From Neoarius graeffei (Eukaryota > Chordata > Actinopteri > Siluriformes > Ariidae), in assembly GCF_027579695.1 (NCBI RefSeq), contig NC_083577.1:57549783-57613782 (forward strand): 64,000 bases of DNA, given 5' to 3'. The notes under the pieces are model-generated. The model did not search any database and was not told where the DNA came from. It was given only the letters and a program-made list of their open reading frames with translations. Below, in pieces: positions 23,480 through 35,750 of the stretch; position 1 is the stretch's first letter; each line of letters begins with the position of its first letter. Made by a program: the position numbers and the translations under genes.

Positions 23480-24966
23480 TGCCTAAATCAGCCCTAGATG
23501 CCACCAGAATGCACCATTTGAAGTCTCAAATTTCAAAATTTTCCAGGGAAGCATGCCCCCCAGACCCCCCTAGCAGCCTTCAGGGCCCTCCAGGCCAGGC
23601 TCCACCATCAGTAGCACCGCTACTATTTTTTTTTTTATTCCCTGGGGACAGCCCTGATTGAATAATTTAACAACTTTCTGGTGGAATTCTATTGTCACTT
23701 TTTTCTTTTAACTTGGTAATTAATAAATGACAGATCTCAAATCAATTAAAGCATGTAATTTTTACTGGCAACAAAATACGCAAAAATCAACAGACTTCAC
23801 TTTTATGAAGTGTAACTCTAACTCTGCTCGATAATGCATGCGCAGTACTGACACAGCTACATGTACAGCTGCGTTGTCCTAGCAGAAATGCAATGCTTGC
23901 TGTCTAAAAAGATTGCTTTTCTCAGTGAATAAAAACAAAAAGCACGTCACATAAAAACAATTATTTATTTATTAGGCAGGGGGTGGGGAGCATGCTCCCC
24001 ACTCACGTTTCTGACTTCTGGCTTTTTAAAATCTCATTCCGACCACTAAGATCTCAATATTTTTCATCAAGACAACTAGAGTTACATTCTAAACAGTTAT
24101 TTATTTACAAGAATCAGTTTGATTTGAAAATATAAAAATCGGTAAAGCTAAGAAGGAAGGAGAAAAAAAACCCCTCCAAAGTCTCCCGTGAATCATAACA
24201 TCAAAACTAGCAGACGGAAAATTTTGCTGAATACTTCATCAGAAACAGAGAGCTACAGAACATCTCTATAAAAGTTATCTGATTGATATTCATGAGTAAT
24301 CCAGTCGGAAACCGATCGAGAGAGCGAGAGCGCGCGTGCCTGACCACTTTCCCGTGAGACAAAAAGCACCGGCAGTTTCCCAACATCATGCGAGCAGAGA
24401 GCGGACGCTGCTGTACCAACTTCAACCTGCCATTACTCCCAAAGTACTGGACAGATCTTAACAAGATACGTTTCTTCAGAAAGCAGAGATAAGCTTTTTA
24501 ATGATTATTCACGATAGAAAATATTCAAGAGTTAAGCAATGACAGATTTGGACACTTAAAGTGCCTGCATGCACAATTTTCACAGCACAGCCAGCGAGCG
24601 TCTGATATGCCTACTTTACGTGAAACCTTTTACGGCTCACACGCAAGTCTGCTTGGCATGCACTGTCCGGAGCGCGCCTGAGAGTCTATCTGATGCATGC
24701 ACCAAGGCACGCAGGTGTGACACGCTTGCACAAAATTCGTACAAAAATTAATGCCAATATAAATATTATATGCCAAATTATTATGGCATGTAACAAAAAA
24801 ATAAAGAAAAAATCCGAGTCCTTGTCTCCAATTTACAAGTCCAAATGCAGTTAATGCAGGAGTCCGAGTCATCAGTACTCAAGTCCAAGTTGAGTCACGG
24901 GTCCTTAAAATTAGGGCACGAGTCGGACCAGAGTCCGAGTCCTGGACCAGAGTACAACAAGCCTGG
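23480..24966. repeat. Unclassified repeat-like segment
   Basis: Contains a C-rich block (GCATGCCCCCCAGACCCCCC near 23550) of a kind I recall from fish transposon ends. Near 24835-24960 there are many copies of the unit GTCCGAGTC / AGTCCAAGT. No coding domain. Boundaries and class cannot be set by eye. Confidence 0.4.
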
Positions 24967-25353
24967 TGTAGAATACTGAATACATCAAATCTATGAAATA
25001 ACATATGGAACATGTATGGAATTATGTGGTAAAAGAACAAACAATGTTTTCTATTTTAGATTCTTCAAAAGTAGCTACCATTTAACCTTGATGACGCTTT
25101 GTACACTATTGGCATTTTCTTAACCAGCTTCATGAGGTAGTCACCCGGAATGCTTTTCAATTAACAGGTGTGCCTCGTCAAAAATTAATTAGTGCAATTT
25201 CTTGCCTTCTTAATGTGTTTGAGATCAAACAGTAAATAGCCCTATTCCACAACTGTAGTAATCATGTCAAGAACGACTCAACTACGTAAAGAGAAACAAC
25301 GTCCATCATAATAATTGAATTAAAAAGGCATGTCCAAACTTTTGACTGGTACC
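24967..25353. mobile_element. Internally deleted Tc1-like element
   Basis: The right end has CATGTCCAAACTTTTGACTG, a well-known Tc1-type terminus in fish. The left part carries AGATTCTTCAAAAGTAGC and TTAACCAGCTTCATGAGGTA, which are terminal and coding-end sequences of the same element type. Most of the transposase is deleted. Confidence 0.75.
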
Positions 25354-26263
25354 ATATGCATTCTGGGAAGGGAACATATACTCCTACTAAAAGGTCTTGG
25401 TGTGTTTGACCCCTAGATGGAACTGGAATCCTACTTCTCGGCTTCTATTTTAACCTCTATAGAAGCTACTAAAAAGATTTTCCAACTCCTGAATGTTCAT
25501 GTGCATTTGCTCCCAATGGCAGAAATGAAAACGTCTTACCAGAATGATATCATGGCCACAATATAGCTACCACATTCAATTAAACCACACATCTGATATC
25601 ATAAAATACAATCTATGCCTCAGGATTACTGTGGTAGACTTAAGTCTCTTTGTGTACAGCAAACATGGACCAATTATCTCAATTAAAACAGCGGCACAAC
25701 AATAATGGGAGAGAATCCAAGCAGCTCAATGAAGGACAAATCTCTTCCTAAGTTCTTTGACTGGAAGAGGCTTTAAGTAATTTTAGCGCCCAAATACACG
25801 TCATCTCTCTGTTGCCTGATCTCAGTACACATATGCAGTCTCTTAGGGTAAGGTCATTTAAATGTCTTACAACACATTACTGCTCACTCATCCAAATACA
25901 ATGATTTTAAGCCACCTTACCATTTTGGACCAACCACAACATACCAAAAAAGATCATAACCCAACCGACAGCTTTGTCTTTCCAACACTGACAATCATCT
26001 GGATGACAATGGACAAACATTACAAGTTGCACATGCTTCAGAATACAACCACTTTAATTATAAATACTACTATTAATGTTGCACATTGTGGGGACAGAAC
26101 ATTTCCAAAGAACATTTCTATTCAGGAAGGGTTTCCAAAGCTACTTTTCAAAGTGTACAAACAAAGATGTACTGCAGCACAACTATAAATAGACGTGTTC
26201 ACATAAAGGCTTGAAAACAAAATATTACACAAGGCATTTGCTCTTTTCAGTTCTGAGTGTTAC
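25354..26263. other. Unique non-coding stretch
   Basis: No transposon or gene recognised. It lies next to the candidate TSC22D1 exon at 26264. Confidence 0.5.
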
Positions 26264-26508
26264 CTCTTCAAATGCTTTTCCAATTCCCAGAACAAAAGCT
26301 GTATGGCCATTCTGTCCCGGCCCTGCACCTGGAGATCCGTTTCTCTCATTGATCCGTCAATCAGCAACCTTTCAATAACACAATGCAATCCACTATACTC
26401 CACAAGGCTCAAACACATACACATGAGGACAACGAGCAGTATGTTACACTGTGCATCAGTCACAAAAATGCAAAAAGCAGTCCAAAGCTTGCATGCGCCT
26501 CTTTTCAA
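26264..26508 (-). CDS. Candidate alternative first exon of TSC22D1 (unproven)
   Basis: Minus-strand open frame that runs to a donor AAGAG|GTAACA at 26264/26263 and hits a stop only 2 bases into the intron. The last two bases (AG) give phase 2, exactly the phase and bases of the known first exon. Splicing to exon 2 at 16235 would give ...FWELEKHLK-S-SSGASVVAID. Possible starts are Met at 26508 or Met at 26349 (MRETDLQVQGRDRMAIQLL). The flanking DNA is free of repeats. One in three random frames would fit the phase, so this remains a hypothesis. Confidence 0.3.
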
Positions 26509-27150
26509 TTGTCTCCACTGCGCTGCCTTTGTATGTCTAACAAGCAGAGTTGAGAGAGAGTGATAAAACGAGCAGGATAAGCTGTGATGTCACGTCATGT
26601 GACTCACTGTTACATAAACCATCAGCAGAGATTAAGACCTTCCCAATGATCAGTGTTTTTGCAAACTGATGCTCTGGAGGCTGCTGCCCACACCACATTA
26701 GCAGCCACCCTAATCTCACATAACCCAACCCACTCTCTCCTCCTCCTCTTTTCCTGCCAACGACACATGCATTTCTCTTCTCCAGCTGCAGCTTTGTGGA
26801 GAGATGAGCCCCTGAACTTCATTCTAGACTTATCTTGTCTCTTCTCATCAGTGTTGTAGGCCAGCAATGGCTTAAAATGACCATGGCATGTGTCATAGGC
26901 TTAGGCTGCTTGCACTGAAATAATAGAGAAGAGCCCAATGAATAAGAGGGACGGTAACTGTCCAAAGAACACCGAGTGGGTGCTTTGGATAGTGGTTTGG
27001 CGCAGCCGTGTTGAGTTGAGGCTCTATGCATTCAAACAGATCAGCATCAACACACAGACTCTGCTGCAGGCTCATACACCAAACACTGCAGGTTTCGAGG
27101 GTTACTCAGGTAAATGTAGAGAAGGTACACTCTTCTTTATGGAGTTATTT
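26509..27150 (-). other. Repeat-free stretch upstream of the candidate exon
   Basis: On the minus strand, between 26620 and 26580, TGAGTCACATGACGTGACAT contains AP-1/CRE-like sites. This would suit a promoter for the candidate exon at 26264-26508. Nothing else recognised. Confidence 0.3.
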
Positions 27151-27154
27151 AAAT

Positions 27155-27285
27155 AACATTGGCTGGCTTTTTTGGTGGTATATCCGATATATTCCATTCA
27201 GCGAGCATGATCTTGAACAAGTCGAAGGAATGGAATATATTGGATTTACCACAAAAAAGCCAGGCATTATTATTATACATACACA
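27155..27285. repeat. Inverted repeat of about 45-base arms
   Basis: TGGCTGGCTTTTTTGGTGGT...ATATATTCCATTC is mirrored by GGAATGGAATATAT...ACCACAAAAAAGCCAGGC, with a short spacer. It may be a subterminal structure of the Crypton-like element that follows. Confidence 0.75.
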
Positions 27286-27559
27286 TTCAATGGAACAATT
27301 ATAGATTTTACAAAAAGTTAACAAGGGGGTAACTTGCCAATATTGAATGCTGATTCTGACTGAAATGTAATTCAATGTGCATGTACAAAGTCAAAGTTCT
27401 AACAATAAAAATGGTACGAGTCCAAAAAGCCTGAACCACCACCACCCAACTTATATACATGCTATATCCAGGTTGACCGTTCAAGTTCAAAGTTACTTTT
27501 GGTAAGAGTTAATTGTTACGTTGCAGTGGTTCAAAACAAAAGGCCTTTGCTGAGTGAAG

Positions 27560-28300
27560 TCCACAAGTGAAGACTTCTTGTAAAAGTCAGTCACTTTTCC
27601 TCACCTCCAAGTAGAACTTTGACAATATTTCCGCTATTGCTCTCTTTTCCAGTTTTTCAATGTCCGTTGGTATGTTTTTCTCTTGTAAATATGCGTGAAG
27701 AATAACCAGTGGAGTTTTGGTCGCCTTTCGGGTGTTCAGCAAGTTCCTCTCTTTAAAGCTTCTAGTTTTAATCAAGCAAACCTCGCGGCCATGTTTATGT
27801 ACAAACTGTCACAGTCAGTCACTCACTAGCGTGGAAGCTTTATGTCTCAGACGCGTCTCTTTTCCAGTTTTTCAATGTCCATTGGTATGTTTTTCTCCTG
27901 TAAATATGCATGAAGAATATATAATGAAGTTTTGGTAGCCTTTCGGGTGTTCAGCGCATCTTTAGTTTCAGTTTATTTATTTAGTGCTTAAACCTAGCAC
28001 TGGATCTTTTCTCTTTCCCAGCCAACAAAGAAATGATTGTGTGCATGCGCAGAAGGGAAAAAAAAATAAATAAATTTGTCACTGGATCTCTGCATGAGTT
28101 CTGACGTGTGATGTCATGTTTTGACAATGAGCAATATATCATATCATCGCACGCTCATTCTCCATTGGGGAGAGTGGCGTAATACATCGAGGATAAACGA
28201 TACGATAATGTTGCATGCCATCAGTAAATCCGCTAGAAGGGAATAGAATATGTTTTTATTCCATGGAAAAAGTGGCCCTTATGTATAATTATTAATATTC
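27560..28300 (-). pseudogene. Crypton-type (tyrosine recombinase) element remnant
   Basis: Minus-strand frame at 27587-27775 reads NTRKATKTPLVILHAYLQEK, then NIPTDIEKLEKRAIAEILSK and FYLEVRKSD. After a stop/frameshift, FYKKSSL follows in another frame. This resembles the N-terminal part of KIAA1958/ZMYM-like tyrosine recombinases from vertebrate Cryptons (pattern FYxEVRKxDGxxYxxSSL). A second partial copy of the same exon segment lies at about 27855-27955. The catalytic C-terminal domain is missing, so it cannot act. Confidence 0.6.
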
Positions 28301-28565
28301 AATTTTCCTAAGAATATAGATTTTAAGGTTTTTAAGCTTTATTGACTGATATTGTACTAAAAAAAAATAAATTTCAGGAAAGTCTCCTTTCATGAACAGC
28401 GTTTTAGTGGAGAAAGATCTTTTGGTCGGGATCATATTCAGCTTCTACTTATGACATCTTAAACATGGGCAGCAAGTTTTATATGCTGACTGTTAGATTG
28501 TGCTGCACTACGGAATACATAGTGTATGCATGTACATATGTACTCATATATCGTGTATGCACACT

Positions 28566-29171
28566 GGCCAAAAAAGTCACTGTTTGGATTTAAATAAGCA
28601 AATACTTAAGAGCCTTTGACTGAATAATTACTGCTTTGATTATTAGGTTTCAGCTGATAATTCCTTTAACACTAACTGATGCAGTAAGCAGCTTCTCGTT
28701 TCTTAAAACAACCATGTTGGGCAATGTAGCATGGGCTTATGAAAAAGATGCTACTGTGTTTCAGAAGGGTCAAATTATTGGCCTGCTTTAAGCAAAGAAA
28801 ACAACTAAGGAGATTGCTGAAATTACTGGAATTAAGTTAAGAACGGTCCAATGCATGATTAAAATGTGGACAGATGATGCTGAACCATCAACTTTGAGGA
28901 AGAAATATTTATCATTTAAATGCTTGAAGTCAAATTTAAAAAAATAAAATTGACAGCAGAACCCTCAGCTATGTTTAATAGTAAAAGTAAGAGCATTTCC
29001 ACATGCACAACATGATAACTCACAGGAATGGGACTAAACAGCAGTGTGGCCAGATCAGAATCAGAAAACCACTTGTTATAGAGACTAATTAGAAGAAAAG
29101 GCTTCAATTTGCTAGGGAGCATAAAGATTAGACTCTAGAGCAATGGAGAAAGGTCTGAGGAGTCCAGATCT
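28566..29171 (+). pseudogene. Tc1-like transposon, 5' part
   Basis: Starts near ACTGGCCAAAAAAGTCACTG. The coding remnant reads KKTTKEIAEITGIKLRTVQC (helix-turn-helix region). A later fragment reads RKGFNLLGS. It is interrupted at 29171 by a mariner-type element. The 3' part resumes at about 32428. Confidence 0.75.
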
Positions 29172-30576
29172 ACAACCCCAATTCCAAAAAAGTTGGGATG
29201 CTATGCAAACTGTAAATAAAAACAGAATGCGATAATTTGCAAATCATGGAAACTCTATATTTCATTGAAAATAGTACAGAGACAACATATCAAATGTTAA
29301 AACTGAGAAATTTTATTGTTTTTTGAAAAATGTATGCTCATTTTGAATTTGATGTCAGCAACACGTTTCAGACAAGTTGGGACGGGGGTAACAAAAGACT
29401 GGAAAGTGTAATGCTAAACAAACAAACAAAAAAAAACCTAATTTGGTTAATTGGCAACAGGTTAGTAACAAGATTGGGTATAAAAAGAGCATCCCAGAGA
29501 GGCGGAGTCTCGCAGAAGTAAAGATGAGGAGGGGTTCACTGCTCTGTGAAAGACTGCGTGGGCAAACAGTGCAACAATTTAAGAATAACGTTCCTCAATA
29601 TTACATTGCAAAGAATTTGGGGATCACATCATCTATAGCACATAATATAATTAAAAGATTCAGAGAATCTGGAGAAATCTCTGTATGCAAGAGACAAGGC
29701 TGAAAACTGACATTGGATGCCTGCAATCTTCAGGCCCTCAGGCGACACTGTATTAAAAGCAGACACGTGTCTATAGTGGAAATCACTGTATGGCTCAGGA
29801 ACACTTCAGAAAACCATCGCCTATGAAAACAGTTCATTACTGCATCCACAAATGCAAGTTAAAACCAGATATAAACAACATCCAGAAACACCGCCACCTT
29901 CTCTCGGCCGGAGCTCTTTTATGATGGACTGAGGCGAAGTGGAAAATTGTCCCCGAGGTCTAACGAATCAAAGGTAGAAATTCTTTTTAGAAATCATGGA
30001 CATCACGTCCTCCAGGCTAAAGAGGAGAGGGACCATCCGACTCATCAGTGCACAGTTCAAGAGCCAGCATCTGTGATGGTATGAGGGTGCATTAGTGCAC
30101 ATGACATGGGTAGCTTGTACACCTGGGAAGGTATCATTAATGCTGAATGATGTACACACGTTTCAGAGCAATATGCTGCTGTCCAGACAAAATCTTTTTC
30201 AGGGAAGGCCTTCCTTCTTTCAGCAAAACAATGCCAAACTGCTTTCTGCACATATTAAAATTGCATGGCGCTGTAATAAAAGAGAGTCCACCATGTGCTA
30301 AACTGGCCTGCTTGCAGTCCAGACCTTTCTCCCATTTAAAACATTTGGCACATTATGAAGCGCAAAATACAGCAAAGGAGACCCCGAACTGTTGAGCAAC
30401 TGAAATTGCATATCAGGCAAGAATGGGACATTTCTCTTTCCAAACTATAGCAATTGGTCTCCTCAGTTCACAGATGTTTACAGAGTGTTAATAGTAGAGG
30501 TGATGCAACACAGTGGTAAACATGCCCCTGTCCCAACTTTTTTGAAATGTGTTACTGACATCAAATTCAAAATAAG
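29172..30576 (+). pseudogene. Mariner/Tc1-type element with decayed transposase
   Basis: Left terminus ACAACCCCAATTCCAAAAAA. The coding remnant (from about 29524) reads MRRGSLLCERLRGQTVQQFK, then IIKRFRESGEISVCK. Decayed fragments follow to about 30500, where TGTCCCAACTTTTTTGAAAT precedes the 3' end. The right terminal repeat is replaced by the next insertion. Multiple stops; dead. Confidence 0.85.
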
Positions 30577-32427
30577 CATAATCGGCCAGCAGATTTAATC
30601 GGCCGATTTTTGCCATTTTTTAATGAATTGGCATCGGCCGATTTTCTTATTTGGTCGCGCCGATTTAAAGTCAGGCACGACAGCTACGTAGAACGCGGCG
30701 TGCAAAAGACCCAAGCCAACAAACGTTTCAGGAGTCAGCAGAGATAGCCTACAGGTAAGGCTTCAATTCTTACATTTCAATGTCCTAAAGTCGTATATTT
30801 GCTCTCATGATAGTTGTAATCTGTGATGTGTTGCTTCATTTAGCGAAAGGAAAAACGAATAGCATTTCAACTGCATCGGAGTTGTAGAATTCCTCTCGAA
30901 ACAAAACATTGCGATGCGTAGCCTTGTGGCCGCGAGTGCGTCGGGAATGCGTCGACTATGTAAGCCCCCTTAACGCTGGTGACCGCTATGTTCCGATCTA
31001 AACTGTAGTAACGGACAATCTAACTGAAAAGTTAACAAAAAGAGGACGCAAAACGAACCTGTGAACGCATTATAACATTGCCATCCCATGTCCATTCGTT
31101 TTCGCGATGTATACATGTTTGATTTGATTGTGAACCAGAGACCGATGCTAGACCTCTGCAGTTCCTATTTCCGGTTTCCTGCACAGCATGCTGGGAGACG
31201 GAGTTTTATATTGTTGAAACGGAAACGTGTGAAAGTTCAAGGCATGGAAGTTCCACAGTGAAACTGTATAACTTGAACATGTATTTTGCCGTTTTGAAGT
31301 AACTATCTGAAGTTGTCACATCATGGAAGTCTTCTTGCACCCTGTTAGTCTATTGATTATTCATTTTAATACGTTTAAGTCATTAATTTGTTAATTCTAA
31401 TTGTTATGATGAGTACAGTCATTTTTATATAATACATAATATTTATACTATATATTATATTATTTATAATGAATGTTATCTCATCTCATTATCTCTAGCC
31501 GCTTTATCCTTCTACAGGGTCGCAGGCAAGCTGGAGCCTATCCCAGCTGACTACGGGCGAAAGGCGGGGTACACCCTGGACAAGTCGCCAGGTCATCACA
31601 GGGCTGACACATAGACACAGACAACCATTCACACTCACATTCACACCTACGGTCAATTTAGAGTCACCAGTTAACCTAACCTGCATGTCTTTGGACTGTG
31701 GGGGAAACCGGAGCACCCGGAGGAAACCCACGCGGACACGGGGAGAACATGCAAACTCCACACAGAAAGGCCCTCGCCGGCCATGGGGCTCGAACCCAGG
31801 ACCTTGCTGTGAGGCGACAGCGCTAACCACTACACCACCGTGCCGCCCATAATGAATGTTATGAATAATAAAATCTAACTGAAATTAATAATTTCTTTCA
31901 TTAACATATAGTAACATGGTAACATTGAAGGCACTATTAAATGCTAACCTTGAATGTTTGTTCTGTTGCCAAACTGTGAAATAATGTAAACATTACAGTG
32001 TGCTTCAAGTTTAACTATTTTTTTATGTTGCTAGTACGTCCTGTGTTACTAGTGTGTTTGCAGCACTAATATATTTTTATTTCATATTTATTTTTATGTT
32101 GATTATATATTGAATATTTCAGACTCAGAGTTCAGTAGTATTTCATTAGTAGCCTTTGACTTAACTGGTATTTATTTATTTTATATTTATTTCATATGTT
32201 GATTTTTTCAGTGTGTTCAATTTTCAATAAATCATGTTAAGTTTATAAGTGTTGTGCGTCCTCTTACTAGTATGATATTTTAGCATGCCAATTAAGGACA
32301 ATACGATAGCATATCGGCCCTAAAAATCGGCCCAAAAAAATTGGCAGCTCATATCGGCCATCGGCTGACTCTGACCTCTAAATATCGGTATCGGCTTTAG
32401 AAAAACCCATATCGGTCAACCTCTAAT
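30577..32427. mobile_element. hAT-like non-autonomous element with CGGCCGAT repeats
   Basis: The right end reads AACCCATATCGGTCAACCTC then TA, and the body next to both ends is full of ATCGGCC/CGGCCGAT units. The left end appears truncated. It contains SINE copy 8 at 31480-31848. No transposase seen. Assignment to hAT rests on my recollection of a common fish element and is not firm. Confidence 0.6.
31480..31848 (-). repeat. tRNA-derived SINE, copy 8 (young)
   Basis: Full-length, nearly consensus. It has a perfect 14-base target duplication ATAATGAATGTTAT at 31466-31479 and 31849-31862. Apparently the youngest insertion in this nest. Confidence 0.96.
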
Positions 32428-32700
32428 GAGGACTCATTTTCACACATGAATTGGCCACCATAGGGCCCTGACCTTAACCCCAGTGAAAGTCTTTGGGATG
32501 TGCTGGAGGAGACTTTAGAGTGGTTTGACTCTCCTGTCGAGACAAGATCTCAGTGAAAAAGTAATGCAACTCTGGGGGTGGGGGAATGTTGCACAAGGTT
32601 GGCGAAACAATGTCATGGTGAATGTGCACCATAAAGCTAAAGGCCGCCCAACTAAATGTGTGTGCGTTTTTTTTTTCTTCAACCGGTAGTGCATGTGATT
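32428..32700 (+). pseudogene. Tc1-like transposase C-terminal end
   Basis: Reads NWPP-stop-GPDLNPSESLWDVLEE in the + strand, the final catalytic Glu region of Tc1 transposases, then decayed tail sequence AKGRPTK. It is the continuation of the element begun at 28566. Confidence 0.8.
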
Positions 32701-35107
32701 GCATGCATACATATAGAATGTATAATTAAAGCTAAATTTTAAAATACAAATACATCACTTTTAATCAAAACAGCCTGTTATATTAACACTGGTAAACATG
32801 TTCATGTATCAGAGGAGCTGGCATGAACAAAACTGCAGGGGCATTTGTGAACAAGCAAGGGTACATGCACTACTGCCTTCAAATTTGGCTAAAATAAAAG
32901 TACCTTAGAACCCAGCTAACCTTCGACTGCCTTGAGTGGCACAGTACAAACTTAATCTCGGATTATTCATTCAGTTCAGTGGTAGTTATCCAGGCAGGTA
33001 CCTCCTGAACTGATCCAGGATGGAAAGGGAATATTCAGACTTGCCCTTTAAAACAATATGCTGAGTATCAGGTAAGTCGTATATCGAATAAATAATTATC
33101 AGCACATGCTTATTTGTTACATAGAGAAAGGAGTGCCACATTGCCACTCGGCATGAGTGTGTACGTCATTTTGCCATTTGGGCTGACAGCAGCAGGTTGC
33201 ACAACAGAGCTTCATCCTGTACTCTCCAGCTCCCACTCTCACAGTGCAGCGCACAGAAAATACTGGACAGCCTCAGCAAGTTTCACTAAATGAGCAAGAA
33301 AAGGAGCAAAGTGAACTGCTTCAACGTGCATGTGAATAAAATACAAAATGATTAAAAGCCTAATACCAGAGTTCACTGGGTTTCAAAATACTGGTAAAGG
33401 ATAAGTGCTAGATTTTTATCCCAAATAATGCATTTCAAATTCAGCAGACAAGAACCATGCTTACAAGTCTTTCATTCATGATATACCCTGCTAATCAGCA
33501 ATTCATGGTTCACACAATATGTTCTCATTGTTGTATACACACTTGGGCGAATATTCCATTTTCATTGTCCTAGGGTAATTTCTGACAAAAAGACAAACCA
33601 CAGACAATATTTAAGAAATCGTACATGGCTTCTTGTACTCTAGTTTTTGAGAATGTGTGAAAAACATCTCGCACGTTAGCCATTACATAACTGTGCTCAT
33701 CTGTATACAGAGGCAGCAAGTATAAGTAATGTGAAGTGAAATCTGGTATGTACAGGAATTGCTTGAAGGCAAAACATCAGTAAAAGAGATCTGGGAGAAA
33801 ACATTGAAGTGAACTCGAAGGAAAGCGATGAAAAGTGGCTGCCGTTACAACATGAGAACATTTCTGGGCACTGTCACGGCTACAAAATCCATACAAACTC
33901 GCACATTCCATCCCTATAGCCGAAACCAGTGCAGTCTGTATATAAACTGTCAGTTAAAGCCATTTGTGATGTACGATGTGGGCATACAGTATTAATAAGT
34001 CTGGAACTGTTTAAATATGTACTGTTCTTAAGCCAAGACTCAAAACACAGGCAAGTACAACGAAGGCTTTCCAACAAAGCAAACCAACACAGAGTGTGTT
34101 GAAGACCAGCTCCAGTTAACGGATGAAGTGACAATAGTAGGGATGTAAATAATTTGGCTAACTGTGATGGGGTTTGTTTGTACTGTACATGATGTTCTTG
34201 ATACACAAGTGCAACCATTACTTCCACTTGAACCCTTAATGTGACTGTGTGAACCATATTTTGGCAAAACTGTCAATAGTCTGATCCAAAAATGTGATTG
34301 TATAGCATTTAACTTAGCATACTGCTTTTCCACCACCTTTTCACAGTGGTCAAAACGAGACCCCATTTTACAGCCTATTAAAATATTTAATAGACAGCAC
34401 CCAACATCAAAGCAAGTAAGGAAATTTGACCCATGCATTTTATTAAAACTTGTATTGCTTTGAAATGCTCTGACTTTATAGCATTGGCTTATAAACTGTG
34501 AGCTCAAAATCCAGACAACACAAGCAAACTCCACAATAAAAAAAAAAAAAAACACTTAAGGCCAAAACTGTAGAGGGGAGTACTGTGAAACACTGCTTTG
34601 CAAAGCTCAACAGCATCCTTCATCTCTTTTTGCTCTCTTCAAATGGTGCTTTCCCTGCAATGTATATTTATTGTGTTGGATGAATGCAGCAGGTGTCCAA
34701 AAGCTCCCAACAGGAAAAATCACTTGCTGGAAAGCCAGATGTGTGGAGGAGGTATTTATTTTCCCCAGTGTCACCACATAAAACTAAACAGCCATACGAC
34801 AGAAGAGAGAACAGTCTTCTAACCCCAAAAGGCACATGGCTCATCTTCTGTAGACTGGAGGGTAATGACTGGGAAACAGTGTTCCAGCTAGCTTTCCAAG
34901 AGAGCAGGGTGACACTTATTGTCGCAGACAATTTTTCATGCATCTAGGGCAATTCTGCACACATCCCTATAGATGTGTGCAGAATAGAGCATACAAAATT
35001 AGCCATACTGGGCAACTATACAAGGTAGATTACTTTTGTAAAATAAAGTAAGGAAATCTGAAACTTTAGTTAACCAGTTTAATACAATGCTTCATATGAG
35101 AGCTATC
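32701..35107. other. Repeat-poor stretch of about 2.4 kb
   Basis: No gene or transposon recognised in 2.4 kb. The open frames on the minus strand at 33880-34555 have no domain I recognise. The absence of repeats makes this a candidate for regulatory or conserved non-coding DNA, which only alignment could show. Confidence 0.45.
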
Positions 35108-35390
35108 AAAAAAAGTCCTTCCCACGCCATGTGGCGTATAGGGCGGCGCCGATCTCAGTTTCCATAGCCCTCGGCCTCTCGCCTATTACATAGCTACGGT
35201 TACAGTGGGGGGCTAGTCCTCTGGTAACCACGAGAGTTTGACTCCCCACTCGCATCTGTATTGCAGCGTGCCTTGCCAGATGGCAGTAGGTACCATTTTT
35301 AAGATGGTCTTTGGTATGACCCGACCGTGAGTAGAACTCCCGATCTCCCGATTGAGAGGCGGACACGCTAACCACTAGGCCACTCCCCGG
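35108..35390 (-). repeat. Second tRNA-derived SINE family
   Basis: Minus strand. The head reads GGGGAGTGGCCTAGTGGTTA, then GCGTGTCCGCCTCTC (A box region) and a degenerate B box. It ends in a poly-T run. It is unrelated in body to the common SINE of this window. A hAT element inserted at its very 5' end (35391). Confidence 0.75.
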
Positions 35391-35496
35391 TAGGGCTGTG
35401 CCAATAGACGATGCCATCGTCCATCGACGATGGTGGTCATCCATCACGATGGAGAGCCACCATCGTGATACCACGCCCCCTCCTGTCATAAACATG

Positions 35497-35716
35497 TAGG
35501 GCTGGGCGATTTTACGATTACGATGTTATTCACGATATAAAATCTCTACGATTAGAAATTAGACACGTATGATATGCCTACGATAAGCCTACGCCTTCAA
35601 TAAAATTACTTCATCCGAAGTTTTGACAGACACGCGAATAGCCAATCATAACTAAACAGTACCGCACGTAACCAATCAGTTGGAAGAGAGCCACGTCAAG
35701 TTAGGTTGCGTGCACA

Positions 35717-35750
<34 letters not shown>

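Noticed and set aside
33880-34555. Overlapping minus-strand frames of 125 and 171 residues
   Set aside because: No recognised domain, no splice signals or start context of note, and codon content looks random. Kept only as a repeat-free stretch.
35110-35390. A possible tRNA gene (GTGGCCTAGTGGTTAGCGTG)
   Set aside because: The A box is good, but the acceptor stem and B box do not fit a functional tRNA and a SINE body follows.
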